From a virus, in the IMG/VR virus record IMGVR_UViG_3300035181_001345, positions 1 through 58,217 of that record: a stretch of 58,217 bases of DNA; one strand, given 5' to 3'. Under the pieces are notes generated by a model, which was not told the origin of the DNA, made no database searches, and was given only the letters and a program-made list of their open reading frames with translations. This document shows positions 8,201 to 16,516 of the stretch, piece by piece (position 1 is the stretch's first letter; every line of letters begins with the position of its first letter). The translations under genes were made by a program, and so were the position numbers.

Positions 8201-8501
8201 GAGTAGAGTAGTATCTCCTTATACACCATCTCCTAAAGTTGAGGGTGTAGAAGGTCCAGTTGAAGCACAGGAAACTCAAGCTCAGTTAATGGAAGACTTA
8301 AAGAACTCGATGCAACAATTAGTAAAATTAATGACAACAAATAATAATTTCACTAAAGATACTAGTGACGCAACATCAACACTAGCAGATGCTTATTATG
8401 CTGTTGAGAGTGAAAAAATAAACACCAACTCTATGTTAAGAGCACATGAAGCTAGAGTGACTGCTGTTGCTCCAACAGCAAACGCTCCAAAAAGAACTTA
8501 A
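5277..8501 (+). CDS. Tail tape measure protein
   Basis: A 1074-residue protein with long helical, coiled-coil-prone stretches (residues about 50-300 and 560-640), hydrophobic segments at about 310-330 and 655-680, and a Gly/Ala-rich membrane-active region at about 742-820 with repeated GAGVGAG-like words. This layout is typical of phage tape measure proteins, which fill the tail tube, set its length and help DNA cross the inner membrane. At roughly 1.5 angstroms per residue the tail would be near 160 nm. An AYNRGD..GAAS element occurs twice (DNA at about 7004 and 8070), and a GSxFDF module is tandemly repeated after the Gly-rich part. It is the functional counterpart of T4 gp29. Confidence 0.8.
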   Translation: MATGMSPDDINSIAKQIMLSLTAAAGRAGAASSGVGNTFGGIGQGSGNIRETFDDRQALLQKQTLNITTKFNIAFGNLAKGVDSVAKQFKELNTATTKTSKNLEIHSNMVASLISEVERTAEHISTISKDLPEALQKTAEDIVKGNSYLTSLVKSQGVRTAGEFSNLIDTVRSQTAQLEGYNKSIKTAKELFDKSTDPTSKAAAEALFVKGLGKLSQEMQKVGGSLDGLTGIKDYNEIQKRLAGTTGVLNSKLMQLSDGTVKAVESIHNMDHSFVKELHERGKASILGKMGVGSKDIEAASANGITSILGTLRFSILSVASAAVTYFGAKAYGEFKEVARAAYTTGVAPMFTEATKLFLSASEFQKILGQNSQAAFGGKGIEETTKNLEKYNSKFFELTGDPKLAAALNMEVINFTKSYEQGGETIDQGSNRWTKHLREMTAITGKSSEELMKLYEAQMESSEIQDSLNTLSGQEQVMMNKTMLARAKELSAMGLSAEKAIAVAGAMEKLRSQTLGQRYQTSAKITAGAMMIGVDPGKAKEMGDLIRMRQFDNPKLMAEMQETAKKRGELQQQMTSAYNRGDSGAASAAEARLNAFDQLTVGMTDTIEKIQEAQRLGKEKGKSQAEIDKEIQKVIKSSAVGAGGTAIKAEALMDSAAKNFGIWVAAFGVAVGMFAFAQKAGVMQLGKDVLDVFKKGKVGPKAAILARDVGEFAPKLMKFLGPIAGIFSGVSAGTEEYASSGKVGKSVGAGVGAGVGTAAGVAGGALAGEWIGAIVGSFLGPVGTWAGGAIGGAIGGWLGGEGGGALGKMIGKGFGSVFDFVAGSLKSGVTSGLGLLSLPFKAGAWLGQKIRSGIGSAFDFIGESAKSAVSSGIEILSGARKIISEYMDKAKAFFKNIWGSIVDWFGGNKDKNTNQPSDVGNKTNLTAYTNNAYNRGDIGAASMTEAKLNTLDRMTAIPNPTRNKIGPVARGATGLSRVVSPYTPSPKVEGVEGPVEAQETQAQLMEDLKNSMQQLVKLMTTNNNFTKDTSDATSTLADAYYAVESEKINTNSMLRAHEARVTAVAPTANAPKRT
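7004..8133 (+). repeat. Imperfect dispersed repeat in the tape measure gene (copies about 7004-7067 and 8070-8133)
   Basis: Both copies encode an AYNRGD-x-GAAS segment followed by an EA-(R/K)-LN word, 1066 bases (about 355 codons) apart and in the same frame. The protein is better conserved than the DNA, so this is an old internal duplication rather than a recent one. Confidence 0.6.
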
Positions 8502-10061
8502 TCATGGATACCATTCCCATATATTGTTTCCACAGTCCCATATCCTATTATAACCATTTACAATCATATTTTCCCACTCAGTCAGGGAAGAATCATACAC
8601 ATTAAGAATTGACTGCAATTTATGTTTCTGGAATTTGACTCTTGAGTGTAGTGTTAAATCTCCACTTTTGAAATACCAATAGTTTGGGGATGATGCATGA
8701 GAAAATTTAAAACCTAAATTTGAATAGACAGCACCAGTTCCCCACCGTTTGTCATTATATGAAATCACTGAGTTGGGATTATACTTTTTAACGAAATATT
8801 TAAATATTTTCGAAACTCCTCCAACAATGGAATGATTTTGTAATGAACACAATCTTACCAATTCATATTGATATTTTTTAGAAAATCTAGGTGTTCCAAA
8901 CGTGATAAGTTCTACCATTTTATTTTGATAAAATAATGCTATATTAACAGAACTATATGTATTTCCTTGTATATGATTTTCATCCAAAAACCGTTTTGCT
9001 TGTTGTTTATCGACCTCACGAATGTCACATTTTCTTGCGAAAATGGTATTGGTAGTTTGCTTCAATTTACTTCGTAAAATACTCTTTACAAGTTCTTGTT
9101 TAAGTATCCACTCAGATTCATATATTTGAATTAGTTCAATATTCTGTGCTAATGCTTTATTTGTTTTGTCTAAATGATATCTACGATCTGGATTAACTTG
9201 TTCACTGTGCCAATATATTCCATTAAATTCAATTGCTAAATTGTATTTTTCAATGTAAAAATCAATATGTTTTGGATTGAGTATTGATTTATTATTTCTT
9301 TGTATATCTATAGAATCTAATATTGTACACAAAAAATCATATATTTGATTTTCGTATGAAGACGATGAAGGGTAATGTTGTATTGAAATATCGTGAAATT
9401 TTAAATGTCTTGATACAATCTCATAGTTAATATTCAACTCTTGCGCAATTTCAATTACTGATTTTTTATTGATTGTATGTTGAGTATTCATCCAGTCGTA
9501 ATCACCCAATTTCATAACTACATCATCAGGTAAGTGTTGTTGTGCATGAGATCTCACACCGAACAATGAAAGATTAGTTTGATCTCGTTTTTTCAGTGCA
9601 GGTTTGTATTGAGTAATGTTAAGCACTCCATATTTGGATAATACAGTATTTGATTGTTTTTGCTTATACTCGTCTTGTTGGATAGCGTAATCAGAGCCAT
9701 ATTTTATGTTATTAGTTACTTTAGTCTTGTCTACTACAGTAGGTCGTCCTGCACCATATCGTTGTAGTTCAGTTTGGTATTTCTTATCCTTAATTTCTGG
9801 ATCAGACCATTGACATTTACGTGAGCAGTATGTTCGATACTTCTGATCAGCTGTTTTTGCTGCCGACTCCCACTGAATCGATTTTCCACATATTTTACAT
9901 CCCGGATTTTCTGTGGTATTGAAATATAAGTGCCACAATTTTTGTCTAGGTAAATAATCACTAGGTAAGTGTTGGGTATTATCAGACAGCAGTTTATATA
10001 ATGGAGTCTTATTTCGTATGGTAGTACCAGATTCAAACGCTTCTTTCAACTCGTCGTGCAT
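8502..10061 (-). CDS. Homing endonuclease, zinc finger + Vsr/EDxHD nuclease + acetyltransferase-like C-terminus
   Basis: With the start at ATG 10061 the protein has 519 residues. Order: a Cys4-type finger (CKICGK then YCSRKC, residues about 54-82), a segment of short SKYGV-type repeats, a helix-turn-helix word (SVIEIAQELNINYEIVSRHL), a Vsr-like core with HIDFYI and AIEFNGIYWHSEQ (about 262-285), and a C-terminal domain resembling a GNAT fold (NHIQGN, then YNDKRWGTGAVYSNLGF). The Vsr-like core matches the EDxHD family (I-Bth0305I type). A longer frame starts at 10124, but 10061 has an AGGAAC site and a TATAAATA box that lies inside the longer frame. It ends one base after the convergent tape measure stop. 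Confidence 0.8.
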   Translation of the reverse strand: MHDELKEAFESGTTIRNKTPLYKLLSDNTQHLPSDYLPRQKLWHLYFNTTENPGCKICGKSIQWESAAKTADQKYRTYCSRKCQWSDPEIKDKKYQTELQRYGAGRPTVVDKTKVTNNIKYGSDYAIQQDEYKQKQSNTVLSKYGVLNITQYKPALKKRDQTNLSLFGVRSHAQQHLPDDVVMKLGDYDWMNTQHTINKKSVIEIAQELNINYEIVSRHLKFHDISIQHYPSSSSYENQIYDFLCTILDSIDIQRNNKSILNPKHIDFYIEKYNLAIEFNGIYWHSEQVNPDRRYHLDKTNKALAQNIELIQIYESEWILKQELVKSILRSKLKQTTNTIFARKCDIREVDKQQAKRFLDENHIQGNTYSSVNIALFYQNKMVELITFGTPRFSKKYQYELVRLCSLQNHSIVGGVSKIFKYFVKKYNPNSVISYNDKRWGTGAVYSNLGFKFSHASSPNYWYFKSGDLTLHSRVKFQKHKLQSILNVYDSSLTEWENMIVNGYNRIWDCGNNIWEWYP

Positions 10062-10084
10062 ATACGTTCCTAAATAATATAATG

Positions 10085-10092
10085 TATTTATA
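10085..10092 (-). promoter_or_regulatory. Late promoter TATAAATA for the minus-strand HEG
   Basis: Exact TATAAATA on the minus strand, 23 bases before the ATG at 10061. It supports that start over the upstream ATG at 10124. Confidence 0.7.
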
Positions 10093-10154
10093 CAGCGTTT
10101 AGTACTGGGAAGCAACTTTCTCATACACGCTTAAATTACCTAAAACATTCTTTC

Positions 10155-10162
10155 TCTAAATA
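10155..10162 (+). promoter_or_regulatory. Weak late-promoter-like TCTAAATA
   Basis: TCTAAATA, 21 bases before the ATG at 10184; two mismatches from the consensus, so tentative. Confidence 0.3.
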
Positions 10163-10183
10163 CATAGAACGTGGAGTCATATA

Positions 10184-11086
10184 ATGGGAAAAGGCGCAAG
10201 TCAAGAAGATTTTGTAAAAAAGTCAAACAATGTACATAACTTTAAATATGATTATACCCTGTCAACATATGTAAATGCAAAAACAAAAATTAATATTAAA
10301 TGTCCTGTACATGGGGTATTCAACCAAACTCCTGACGCTCATATAAATTCTAAGCAAGGGTGTCCAAAATGTGCAGGCAAGCATCAATCGATGCAACAAA
10401 TACTAACAAAGCTTAAGCATAAAAATTTATCGTTCGAGGGTGAGTTTGTAAAATATAAACAAAAAGTTCAATGGACTTGTAACACATGTAATTATACATG
10501 GAGTGCTTCTTTTGATAATGTAATTAACAAAAATTCAGGATGTATGTTATGTTCCAAACAAGTTGTATCGATGTTACAAATAAAAAACCATAGTTTGAAT
10601 ATAAAAGAAAAATTCACCAAAATACACGGTAACCGTTATGATTACTCACAAGTTGATTATCTTGGAGCAAGAAAAAAGGTGCGTATTATTTGTAATAAAC
10701 ATGGAGAATTTACACAAACTCCAAACAAACATTTATCTGGAGAAGGGTGTCCTTATTGCTCTATGTCGAGAGGAGAGAAACAAATTCAAATGATACTTGA
10801 TGAATGCATGATATCTTATGAATTTCAATATCGGGTCAGATATAAAGATCAGTTGCTGATTTTTGATTTTTACGTTCCATCAAAACGTATACTAATTGAG
10901 TATAATGGGGAACAACACTACAAAAAACATCATTTTTTTCACAAGTCAAACCAACGTTACACTGAGATGAAGTATCGTGATTCGCTTAAAAAACAATACG
11001 CTAGAGCCCAAGAACACAATTTACATGTTATAAAGTATGATAAGTTTAACGATATCACAGAGATAATAAGAGCATTAGTAATATAA
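10184..11086 (+). CDS. Homing endonuclease, zinc-ribbon repeats + Vsr/PD-(D/E)XK nuclease
   Basis: The 300-residue protein begins with zinc-ribbon repeats: CPVHG...GCPKC, CNTCNYTW...GCMLC and CNKHG...GCPYC, each about 40-60 residues and resembling the probable zinc-ribbon family DUF4379 or its relatives that bind DNA. The C-terminus has a nuclease core with DFYVPSKRILIEYNGEQHY, the Asp and Glu of a Vsr/PD-(D/E)XK fold. The ATG at 10184 follows GTGGAG. It lies between the divergent 519-residue HEG and the portal gene, consistent with intronless homing into the region upstream of gene 20. The exact cleavage target is unknown. Confidence 0.8.
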   Translation: MGKGASQEDFVKKSNNVHNFKYDYTLSTYVNAKTKINIKCPVHGVFNQTPDAHINSKQGCPKCAGKHQSMQQILTKLKHKNLSFEGEFVKYKQKVQWTCNTCNYTWSASFDNVINKNSGCMLCSKQVVSMLQIKNHSLNIKEKFTKIHGNRYDYSQVDYLGARKKVRIICNKHGEFTQTPNKHLSGEGCPYCSMSRGEKQIQMILDECMISYEFQYRVRYKDQLLIFDFYVPSKRILIEYNGEQHYKKHHFFHKSNQRYTEMKYRDSLKKQYARAQEHNLHVIKYDKFNDITEIIRALVI

Positions 11087-11110
11087 TAAATTACACCCCA
11101 TTCACGATAC

Positions 11111-11118
11111 TATAAATA
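11111..11118 (+). promoter_or_regulatory. Late promoter TATAAATA for the portal gene
   Basis: Exact TATAAATA, 24 bases before the ATG at 11142, followed by a TAGGAG ribosome site. Confidence 0.8.
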
Positions 11119-11141
11119 TAAAATATTAGGAGTGTTATAAA

Positions 11142-12809
11142 ATGGGAAAATTTGTAGATTATTTTAAATTTGCATCTTCAAGACCTGAAGTAGTTGCAGT
11201 TCAAGACAGTCAAGGTGTAGATGGTCAATATGCTGCATATGGAAATTATACATGGTATCAACGTTTAGTCCAAGGTTCTGCTACTCGACTCACCAGATAC
11301 AGAGAATATGACATTATGGACAACGATGTGGAAGTCACTCGTGCTCTGGATACAATAGCTGAAGAAATGACAACATCAAACGTCAATACAGGTTTAGCTT
11401 TAGATATAGAAATGCAAATTGAAGAGGGACAACAGGTTGAAGACTCTCTTGTTATGACCATTCGGGCAGCATTACGTCACTGGACTGGTATTCATGCTTG
11501 GGACAATAGAATGTTTAAAATTGCAAGAAACACTATTAAGTATGGTGACTGCTTTTTTAAGAAAAATTCTCCACACAATCAATGGGAGTGGATTCCAGCA
11601 ACAAACGTACTTGCAGCAATCGTAGACCATGAAAACGTGACAAAGGTTATGGGTTTTGTTGTACGGATTGATACCAAAAAACCTCGAACTGCTGGTGGAG
11701 CACCAGGAGGTGGAACATCTGGAATGAATACTGTATCTACAGGAGAACCGTATGAAACATCGTATGTTCCGATACAGGATATAGTTAGATTCACATTAAA
11801 TGATGATATGTCTGAATCAGCTCCATTTGGAGATTCAGTTCTCCGAAGCGTGTACAGGTCTCATAAGCAAAAAGAGTTACTGGAAGATGCTGTGATTATT
11901 TACCGTATTGTTCGTGCTCCTGAAAGAAGAGTGTTTTACGTAGATGTGGGTAAGATGCCTCCTCACCGGGTCAAACAATATCTGGAAACAGTGAAGAATG
12001 AAATTAGACAAAAGAAGATTCCATCTTCGGTAGGTGGAAAAGAATCTATTGATTCTGTTTACAATCCACAAAGTATGACGGAAGACTTTTTCTTTGCATC
12101 CACAGCTGATGGTCGAGGGTCCAAAATTGAAACTCTTCCAGGTGGAGGTAATCTTGGTGAGATTAACGACTTGGAATATTGGGTTGAGAAAGTACTGAGA
12201 GGTCTACGTGTTCCCCGTTCCTGGATGAAGCCAGGCGGAGAAGGTGGTGGTATGTTTAACGATGGTAAGGTTGGAGCAGCATATATTGAGGAATTACAGT
12301 TTGCTCGTTTTGTGTCAAGATTACAATCTCCATTGGAACAAACTCTTGACAGAGAGTTCAAGATGTATCTCCGTGATTGCAACATCAACATTGATGAATC
12401 ATTATATAAAATTAAATTACCAGCTCCAAATAATTATGAGCATTACAGACGTGCTGATCTTGACACAAGTTTGATTAACAACGCTAACTCAGTCGAAACA
12501 ATTCCTTATCTATCCAAACGATTTATACTAGCCAGATATCTGCAGTTATCTGATGATGAAATTGCACAAAATGAAATGTTGATTCGCCAAGAAAAGGGGA
12601 TAAAACAAACACCTAATAGTTCAGATTTACAGAACATATATGGTGGAGAACAAGAAGTTGGATTTGGTGGAGTAGGTGGTGGAGTAGGTGGTGGAGTAGG
12701 GGGAGACTTTGGACTTTCCGAACCTGGCACTGAAGGTGAAGGTCCTAGTGGTTCTGGTGGACCTAACATTGCAGAAGTACCTGCTCCTGGTGGTGAAAAA
12801 CCAATTTAA
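11142..12809 (+). CDS. gp20: Portal vertex protein (T4 gp20-like)
   Basis: At 555 residues it is close to T4 gp20 (524). The portal ring sits at one vertex, nucleates head assembly and carries DNA in and out. Portal-family words include the N-terminal YNTW-type helix region (YTWYQRLVQG), DNDVEVTRALDTIAEEM, RIVRAPERRVFYVDVGKMP and the highly typical LPGGGNLGEINDLEYW with VPRSWM. The C-terminal 60 residues are Gly/Pro-rich (repeats of GGVGG), a tail that T4 gp20 lacks. It leads the head gene cluster 20-67-21-22-23 in T4 order, with a late promoter and good ribosome site. Confidence 0.95.
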   Translation: MGKFVDYFKFASSRPEVVAVQDSQGVDGQYAAYGNYTWYQRLVQGSATRLTRYREYDIMDNDVEVTRALDTIAEEMTTSNVNTGLALDIEMQIEEGQQVEDSLVMTIRAALRHWTGIHAWDNRMFKIARNTIKYGDCFFKKNSPHNQWEWIPATNVLAAIVDHENVTKVMGFVVRIDTKKPRTAGGAPGGGTSGMNTVSTGEPYETSYVPIQDIVRFTLNDDMSESAPFGDSVLRSVYRSHKQKELLEDAVIIYRIVRAPERRVFYVDVGKMPPHRVKQYLETVKNEIRQKKIPSSVGGKESIDSVYNPQSMTEDFFFASTADGRGSKIETLPGGGNLGEINDLEYWVEKVLRGLRVPRSWMKPGGEGGGMFNDGKVGAAYIEELQFARFVSRLQSPLEQTLDREFKMYLRDCNINIDESLYKIKLPAPNNYEHYRRADLDTSLINNANSVETIPYLSKRFILARYLQLSDDEIAQNEMLIRQEKGIKQTPNSSDLQNIYGGEQEVGFGGVGGGVGGGVGGDFGLSEPGTEGEGPSGSGGPNIAEVPAPGGEKPI

Positions 12810-12840
12810 ATCAAATTATTTTTTATTTTTTCTTATATAT

Positions 12841-12868
12841 ATCAAAGGGTTAGGTGTAACCCTTTGAT
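12841..12868 (+). terminator. Perfect 12-base hairpin after the portal gene
   Basis: ATCAAAGGGTTA-GGTG-TAACCCTTTGAT. There is no clean T run after it, so it may be a terminator, or a processing or attenuation site, between genes 20 and 67. Confidence 0.55.
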
Positions 12869-12883
12869 TATACATTCTTCTTA

Positions 12884-12891
12884 ACTAAATA
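12884..12891 (+). promoter_or_regulatory. Weak late-promoter-like ACTAAATA before gp67
   Basis: ACTAAATA in the leader of the core protein gene, two mismatches from consensus; tentative. Confidence 0.3.
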
Positions 12892-12956
12892 TTAATCGTC
12901 GGACTGTATGTATTTACAGAACAACAAAACCCATAACAACCAAAGGAGATTTAATT

Positions 12957-13259
12957 ATGAAAGAGGAACTTAAAGCCCTTGTTGATGCAATGATCAATGA
13001 AGATGAGGAAAAGGCTCGAGACATTTTCCGTACTTACGTCGTCGAAAAAATGAAATCCGTTGTAGAAGCTGAAGACAAGGATGAAGAGAAAGACAAAGAC
13101 GACGAAAACAAGAAGGACGATGGGGAAATCGAAGACGAAGACAAGAAGGACGATGACTCAGACGAAGATGATGAAGATGACGATGAGGATGACGATGACG
13201 ATGAGTCAGAGGATAAGCCCAGCAAGTCAAAAGAGTCAAAAAAAGATGAGGATGAATAA
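12957..13259 (+). CDS. gp67: Prohead core protein (T4 gp67-like)
   Basis: A 100-residue protein with a helical N-terminus (MKEELKALVDAMINEDEE) and a C-terminal half made almost wholly of Asp, Glu and Lys. T4 gp67 is 80 residues with the same helix plus acidic-tail design and lies at the same place between genes 20 and 21. It is a core component needed for prohead shape and is destroyed by the gp21 protease during maturation. The ATG has a strong AAAGGAG site. The low-complexity acidic run produces long spurious antisense frames, which I did not annotate. Confidence 0.85.
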   Translation: MKEELKALVDAMINEDEEKARDIFRTYVVEKMKSVVEAEDKDEEKDKDDENKKDDGEIEDEDKKDDDSDEDDEDDDEDDDDDESEDKPSKSKESKKDEDE

Positions 13260-13280
13260 TCTCACTAAAGGGAGAAAGAT

Positions 13281-13916
13281 ATGAGTACTCAATTATTAAT
13301 AGAGGAACTGTCCCCAGCTCAAAGTGGGATTATTCAAGAATCTTCTTCTGATGGGAAAAACGTTTGGTTGTCTGGTGTCTTTATGCAAGCTGACATTAAA
13401 AACAGAAACAATAGAGTTTATCCTTTAGGTGAAATATCTCGTGCAGTACTGGAAGCATCAACGAAGATACAAGAAATGAATGGTATTTTTGGTGAACTTG
13501 ACCACCCACAAACTCTTTCCATCAATTTGGATCGCATATCTCATGCAATCACAGATTTAAGAATGGAAGGAACGAATGCGTGTGGTCGAGCAAAACTTTT
13601 ACCTACCCCTATGGGGAATATTGCTAAGACGTTAGTCGAAAGTGGTGTTCGCCTTGGAGTGAGTTCTAGAGGTGCTGGTGAAGTTGGTGATCATGGTCAA
13701 GTGAAAAACTTTTCTTTTGTTACCGTAGACATAGTTGCAACACCATCAGCTCCAGGAGCTATGCCAGCTTCAATATATGAATCACTAGAGATGGTGAAGA
13801 GTGGAAGAAGTGTTTTAACTTTGGCAGAACAACTTCAGCACGATCCAGCAGCACAAAAATATTTTAAACAAGAGATTCTTAAATTTTTAAGCGAAAATTT
13901 GTTCATAAAAAAATAA
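13281..13916 (+). CDS. gp21: Prohead core protease (T4 gp21-like)
   Basis: The 211-residue protein matches T4 prohead protease gp21 (212 residues), a serine protease with a herpes-protease-like fold. Expected catalytic positions are visible: His75 in GELDHP and Ser128-Ser129 in LGVSSRG. The word NRNNRVYPL near residue 42 is also typical. The enzyme cleaves scaffold, core and capsid proteins after a hydrophobic-x-Glu motif when the prohead matures. It starts at ATG 13281 after GGGAGAA and follows gp67 closely, so the two are probably co-translated. Confidence 0.92.
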   Translation: MSTQLLIEELSPAQSGIIQESSSDGKNVWLSGVFMQADIKNRNNRVYPLGEISRAVLEASTKIQEMNGIFGELDHPQTLSINLDRISHAITDLRMEGTNACGRAKLLPTPMGNIAKTLVESGVRLGVSSRGAGEVGDHGQVKNFSFVTVDIVATPSAPGAMPASIYESLEMVKSGRSVLTLAEQLQHDPAAQKYFKQEILKFLSENLFIKK

Positions 13917-14015
13917 TTTTTCAAATTTTACTAGAAAAAAAGATTTTGTAACTTGTTGTTTTTACGGGGATTTATAAAACAGTAAAACTGATTACCCCTT
14001 GAAAAATAAGCGATT

Positions 14016-14023
14016 TATAAATA
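14016..14023 (+). promoter_or_regulatory. Late promoter TATAAATA for scaffold and capsid genes
   Basis: Exact TATAAATA, 24 bases before the gp22 ATG. The 130-base gap from 13917 also holds an A+T-rich stretch with GGGG/CCCC arms but no gene. Confidence 0.75.
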
Positions 14024-14046
14024 ATTAACATACAAAGGAGAGTAAC

Positions 14047-14997
14047 ATGGATGAACTTCTGAAAAAATTACTTGAAGCAGAGGTTCTTTCTGAAGAAACA
14101 AAGACTGAATTGGAAGAAGCAATGAAGTCTCACCTTCAGGAAGCCGTAGAAGCTGCAAAACGTGACGCAACTGAACAAGTTCGTATTGAATTAACTGAAC
14201 AGTGGATCAACGAACGTGACGTTTTGATTGAAGCTATTGATTTTAAAGTTGAAGACTACCTTAAGAATGAAATTGCTGAATTAAGAGAAGACATCTCTGC
14301 ATTCCGTAATCTTGAGGCAGAGTATGCAAGTCGTTTGGTAGAAGCTAAGCATGAGATGGCTACAGAACTACAAGAAGATCTTGCTGAACTTATTGAAAAG
14401 TTAGATGCATTCTTAGAAATTCGCTTACAGGCTGAATTTGAAGAATTAACTGAAGATATTCAAGAAGCTAAGAAACTTCAATTTGGTAAGAAAGTTTTTG
14501 AATCTTTCGTACAAGAATATCGTAAGAGTTTCATCGATGAAGATTCAACAGAAGCTGAGCTTCGTGATGTTCGTGAAAGTTATGAGCAAGCTACTGAGGG
14601 TCGTAAGCAAGCAGAAAAGAAACTTGCAGGATTGGAACGCAAGATTCGTATGGAAAAAGTTTTAAAACCACTTTCCGGAAAACAATATGAGATTATGGAA
14701 ACAATTCTCAAGAGTGTTCCTACAGAGGGTTTGGAAGAAGCATACAAGACCTTTATCGGTCGTGTATTGAAAGAGTCTGTGGACAAAGAATCAGAGAAGG
14801 AAGATGAAGTACTTGCTGAAAGTAAGTCCGTGATTGAAGAGCGCGCTAAGAAGGCGGTCAAAGATAAAAAAGACGATGACAAGAAGTTTAAAGTAAAAAC
14901 AGGTGACACCGAAGAAGAGGAAGAAGATGTCGACGACAAGAAAGCTATGTCTGAAGCAGTTACTGAATCTTGGAAACGCCTTGCAGGTCTTAACTAA
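14047..14997 (+). CDS. gp22: Prohead core scaffold protein (T4 gp22-like)
   Basis: A 316-residue, very charged, almost wholly helical protein (long coiled-coil-prone run from about residue 15 to 215), followed by an acidic C-terminal part. Size, composition and position between gp21 and gp23 match the T4 main scaffold gp22 (269 residues). It fills the prohead and is cut to peptides by gp21. Possible cut sites of the form Leu-x-Glu/Ala occur, for example LLEA at residues 8-11. It has an AAAGGAG site and a late promoter upstream. Confidence 0.88.
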   Translation: MDELLKKLLEAEVLSEETKTELEEAMKSHLQEAVEAAKRDATEQVRIELTEQWINERDVLIEAIDFKVEDYLKNEIAELREDISAFRNLEAEYASRLVEAKHEMATELQEDLAELIEKLDAFLEIRLQAEFEELTEDIQEAKKLQFGKKVFESFVQEYRKSFIDEDSTEAELRDVRESYEQATEGRKQAEKKLAGLERKIRMEKVLKPLSGKQYEIMETILKSVPTEGLEEAYKTFIGRVLKESVDKESEKEDEVLAESKSVIEERAKKAVKDKKDDDKKFKVKTGDTEEEEEDVDDKKAMSEAVTESWKRLAGLN

Positions 14998-15027
14998 TCA
15001 TTTAACTTACTACAGGAGTATTAAAAA

Positions 15028-16416
15028 ATGTTAAACGAACTACATGAAAATTGGGGCGAAATTAAAGAAGCCCTGTTAGAAGGTCTTGATGGAACAAGAC
15101 GTGAAGTCACAGGTACCCTTTTAGAGAATCAAAGAAAACAAGTATTGGCAGAAACAGCTGCTTCAGGATCTACAGACACTAGCGCAATTGCTGGTTTCCG
15201 TAAGATCATCATCCCAATGATTCGTCGTATTATTCCTAGCACAATTGCTACAGAAATCGTCGGTGTACAACCAATGCAAGGTCCAGTTGGACTAGTTTAT
15301 ACATTGCGTTACAAGTACAACGAAAGTATTGCTGGTGCTGCTGCTACTGGTGCAATCGACAATGGTATTGGTAATATTCCAGGTACCGTTGATCCAACAG
15401 ACTTTGAAGCTTTTGGTAACTTAAACGCAGTTCGCCGTTTCTATGCTGGTGCTACTGACGTTGCACAGGCTGCTGGTGCTGGTGGTATGGGTGCTCCTGC
15501 TCCAGGCGCAATCGCTGGAGTAACAGAAACTGGTCATGCATGGCCTTCAGCTCTTGATGCTGCTGCCACTGGTCCTTATGGCGCCGCTGGTTCACTTCAT
15601 GGTGGTGGTGGTTCATATATTGAAGGTTCAGGTGGTCGTAAGATGGGCGTTGAAGTTGTGTCCCAAGCTGTTGAAGCTGGTTCACGTAAGTTACAAGCTG
15701 GTTGGACAATTGAGGCTATGCAAGATATGCAATCTCAACATGGTCTTGATCTAGAAAACGAAATGACTAAGGCTCTCTCCGCAGAAATCGTTCAAGAAAT
15801 TGATAACGAAATTATTAACGACCTTCTAGGTCTTGCTGGAACAGTTGCATCTTTCGACGGTTCACTACCTGCTGCTCCTGGTTACTATCGCCCAACTTTC
15901 GTTGGCGATCGTTTAGCTAACCTTGGCGTGATGATCAATTACGTTGCGAACGAAATTGCTCGTAAGACTCGTCGTGGTGCTGGTAACTTCATCGTTGTAT
16001 CCCCAATGGTTGTTTCCGTTCTTCAATCTGCTGCTAAGAGCGTTTTTGCTCCTGCCGTTCAGGGTTCTTTCAAGGGACCTAACAACACAATGCTTGCAGG
16101 TACATTGAATGGTACTATCAAGGTTTACAGCTACTTGTGGAACCAAGTTGATACTACAGATATCGGTGGAACAGGTAACGACAGTATTCTTGTTGGTTAC
16201 AAAGGCGGAAACGGAGAAATAGACACAGGTTACTTCTACTGTCCTTACATTCCATTAATGTCTTCTGGTGTTGTTATCAACCCAGTGACTTTCCAACCTG
16301 TTGTCAGTTTGATGACTCGTTATGGTAAAGCAACATTTGTTAACAAGGCAACATCTCTTGGTAACAGTGCTGATTATTATGGTAAAATTAATGTCTCAGG
16401 CATGTCCTTAGCTTAA
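15028..16416 (+). CDS. gp23: Major capsid protein (T4 gp23-like)
   Basis: The 462-residue protein has gp23 hallmarks: an N-terminal helical prodomain, the words MIRRIIPSTIATEIVGVQPM and GPVGLVYTLRYKY after it, and a C-terminal region with FYCPYIPLM and a TRYGK word. It forms the hexamers of the head. The prodomain is probably removed by gp21 after LAE at residues 40-42 (next residue Thr43), matching the position type of T4 (cut after Glu65). A Gly/Ala-rich stretch (about residues 140-205) may be an insertion loop. Good AGGAG site; a strong terminator follows. Confidence 0.96.
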   Translation: MLNELHENWGEIKEALLEGLDGTRREVTGTLLENQRKQVLAETAASGSTDTSAIAGFRKIIIPMIRRIIPSTIATEIVGVQPMQGPVGLVYTLRYKYNESIAGAAATGAIDNGIGNIPGTVDPTDFEAFGNLNAVRRFYAGATDVAQAAGAGGMGAPAPGAIAGVTETGHAWPSALDAAATGPYGAAGSLHGGGGSYIEGSGGRKMGVEVVSQAVEAGSRKLQAGWTIEAMQDMQSQHGLDLENEMTKALSAEIVQEIDNEIINDLLGLAGTVASFDGSLPAAPGYYRPTFVGDRLANLGVMINYVANEIARKTRRGAGNFIVVSPMVVSVLQSAAKSVFAPAVQGSFKGPNNTMLAGTLNGTIKVYSYLWNQVDTTDIGGTGNDSILVGYKGGNGEIDTGYFYCPYIPLMSSGVVINPVTFQPVVSLMTRYGKATFVNKATSLGNSADYYGKINVSGMSLA

Positions 16417-16428
16417 TTTAATAAGCAC

Positions 16429-16459
16429 AAAAAATCCCCCATTTAATGGGGGATTTTTT
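16429..16459 (+). terminator. Rho-independent terminator after the major capsid gene
   Basis: AAAAAATCCCCCAT-TTA-ATGGGGGATTTTTT: a 14-base stem and T run, ideally placed 13 bases after the gp23 stop. Confidence 0.92.
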
Positions 16460-16508
16460 TATCTGTTGTTGGATATAAAGGAGGAAATATAAAGGTTGTT
16501 ACTTTAGA

Positions 16509-16516
16509 TATAAATA
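16509..16516 (+). promoter_or_regulatory. Late promoter TATAAATA for the 731-residue HEG
   Basis: Exact TATAAATA, 40 bases before the TTG start at 16556. Confidence 0.65.

Noticed and set aside
12994-13239. Antisense and shifted frames over the acidic gp67 gene
   Set aside because: Low-complexity codon shadow (Ser- or His/Arg-rich) of a GAT/GAC/GAA-rich gene.
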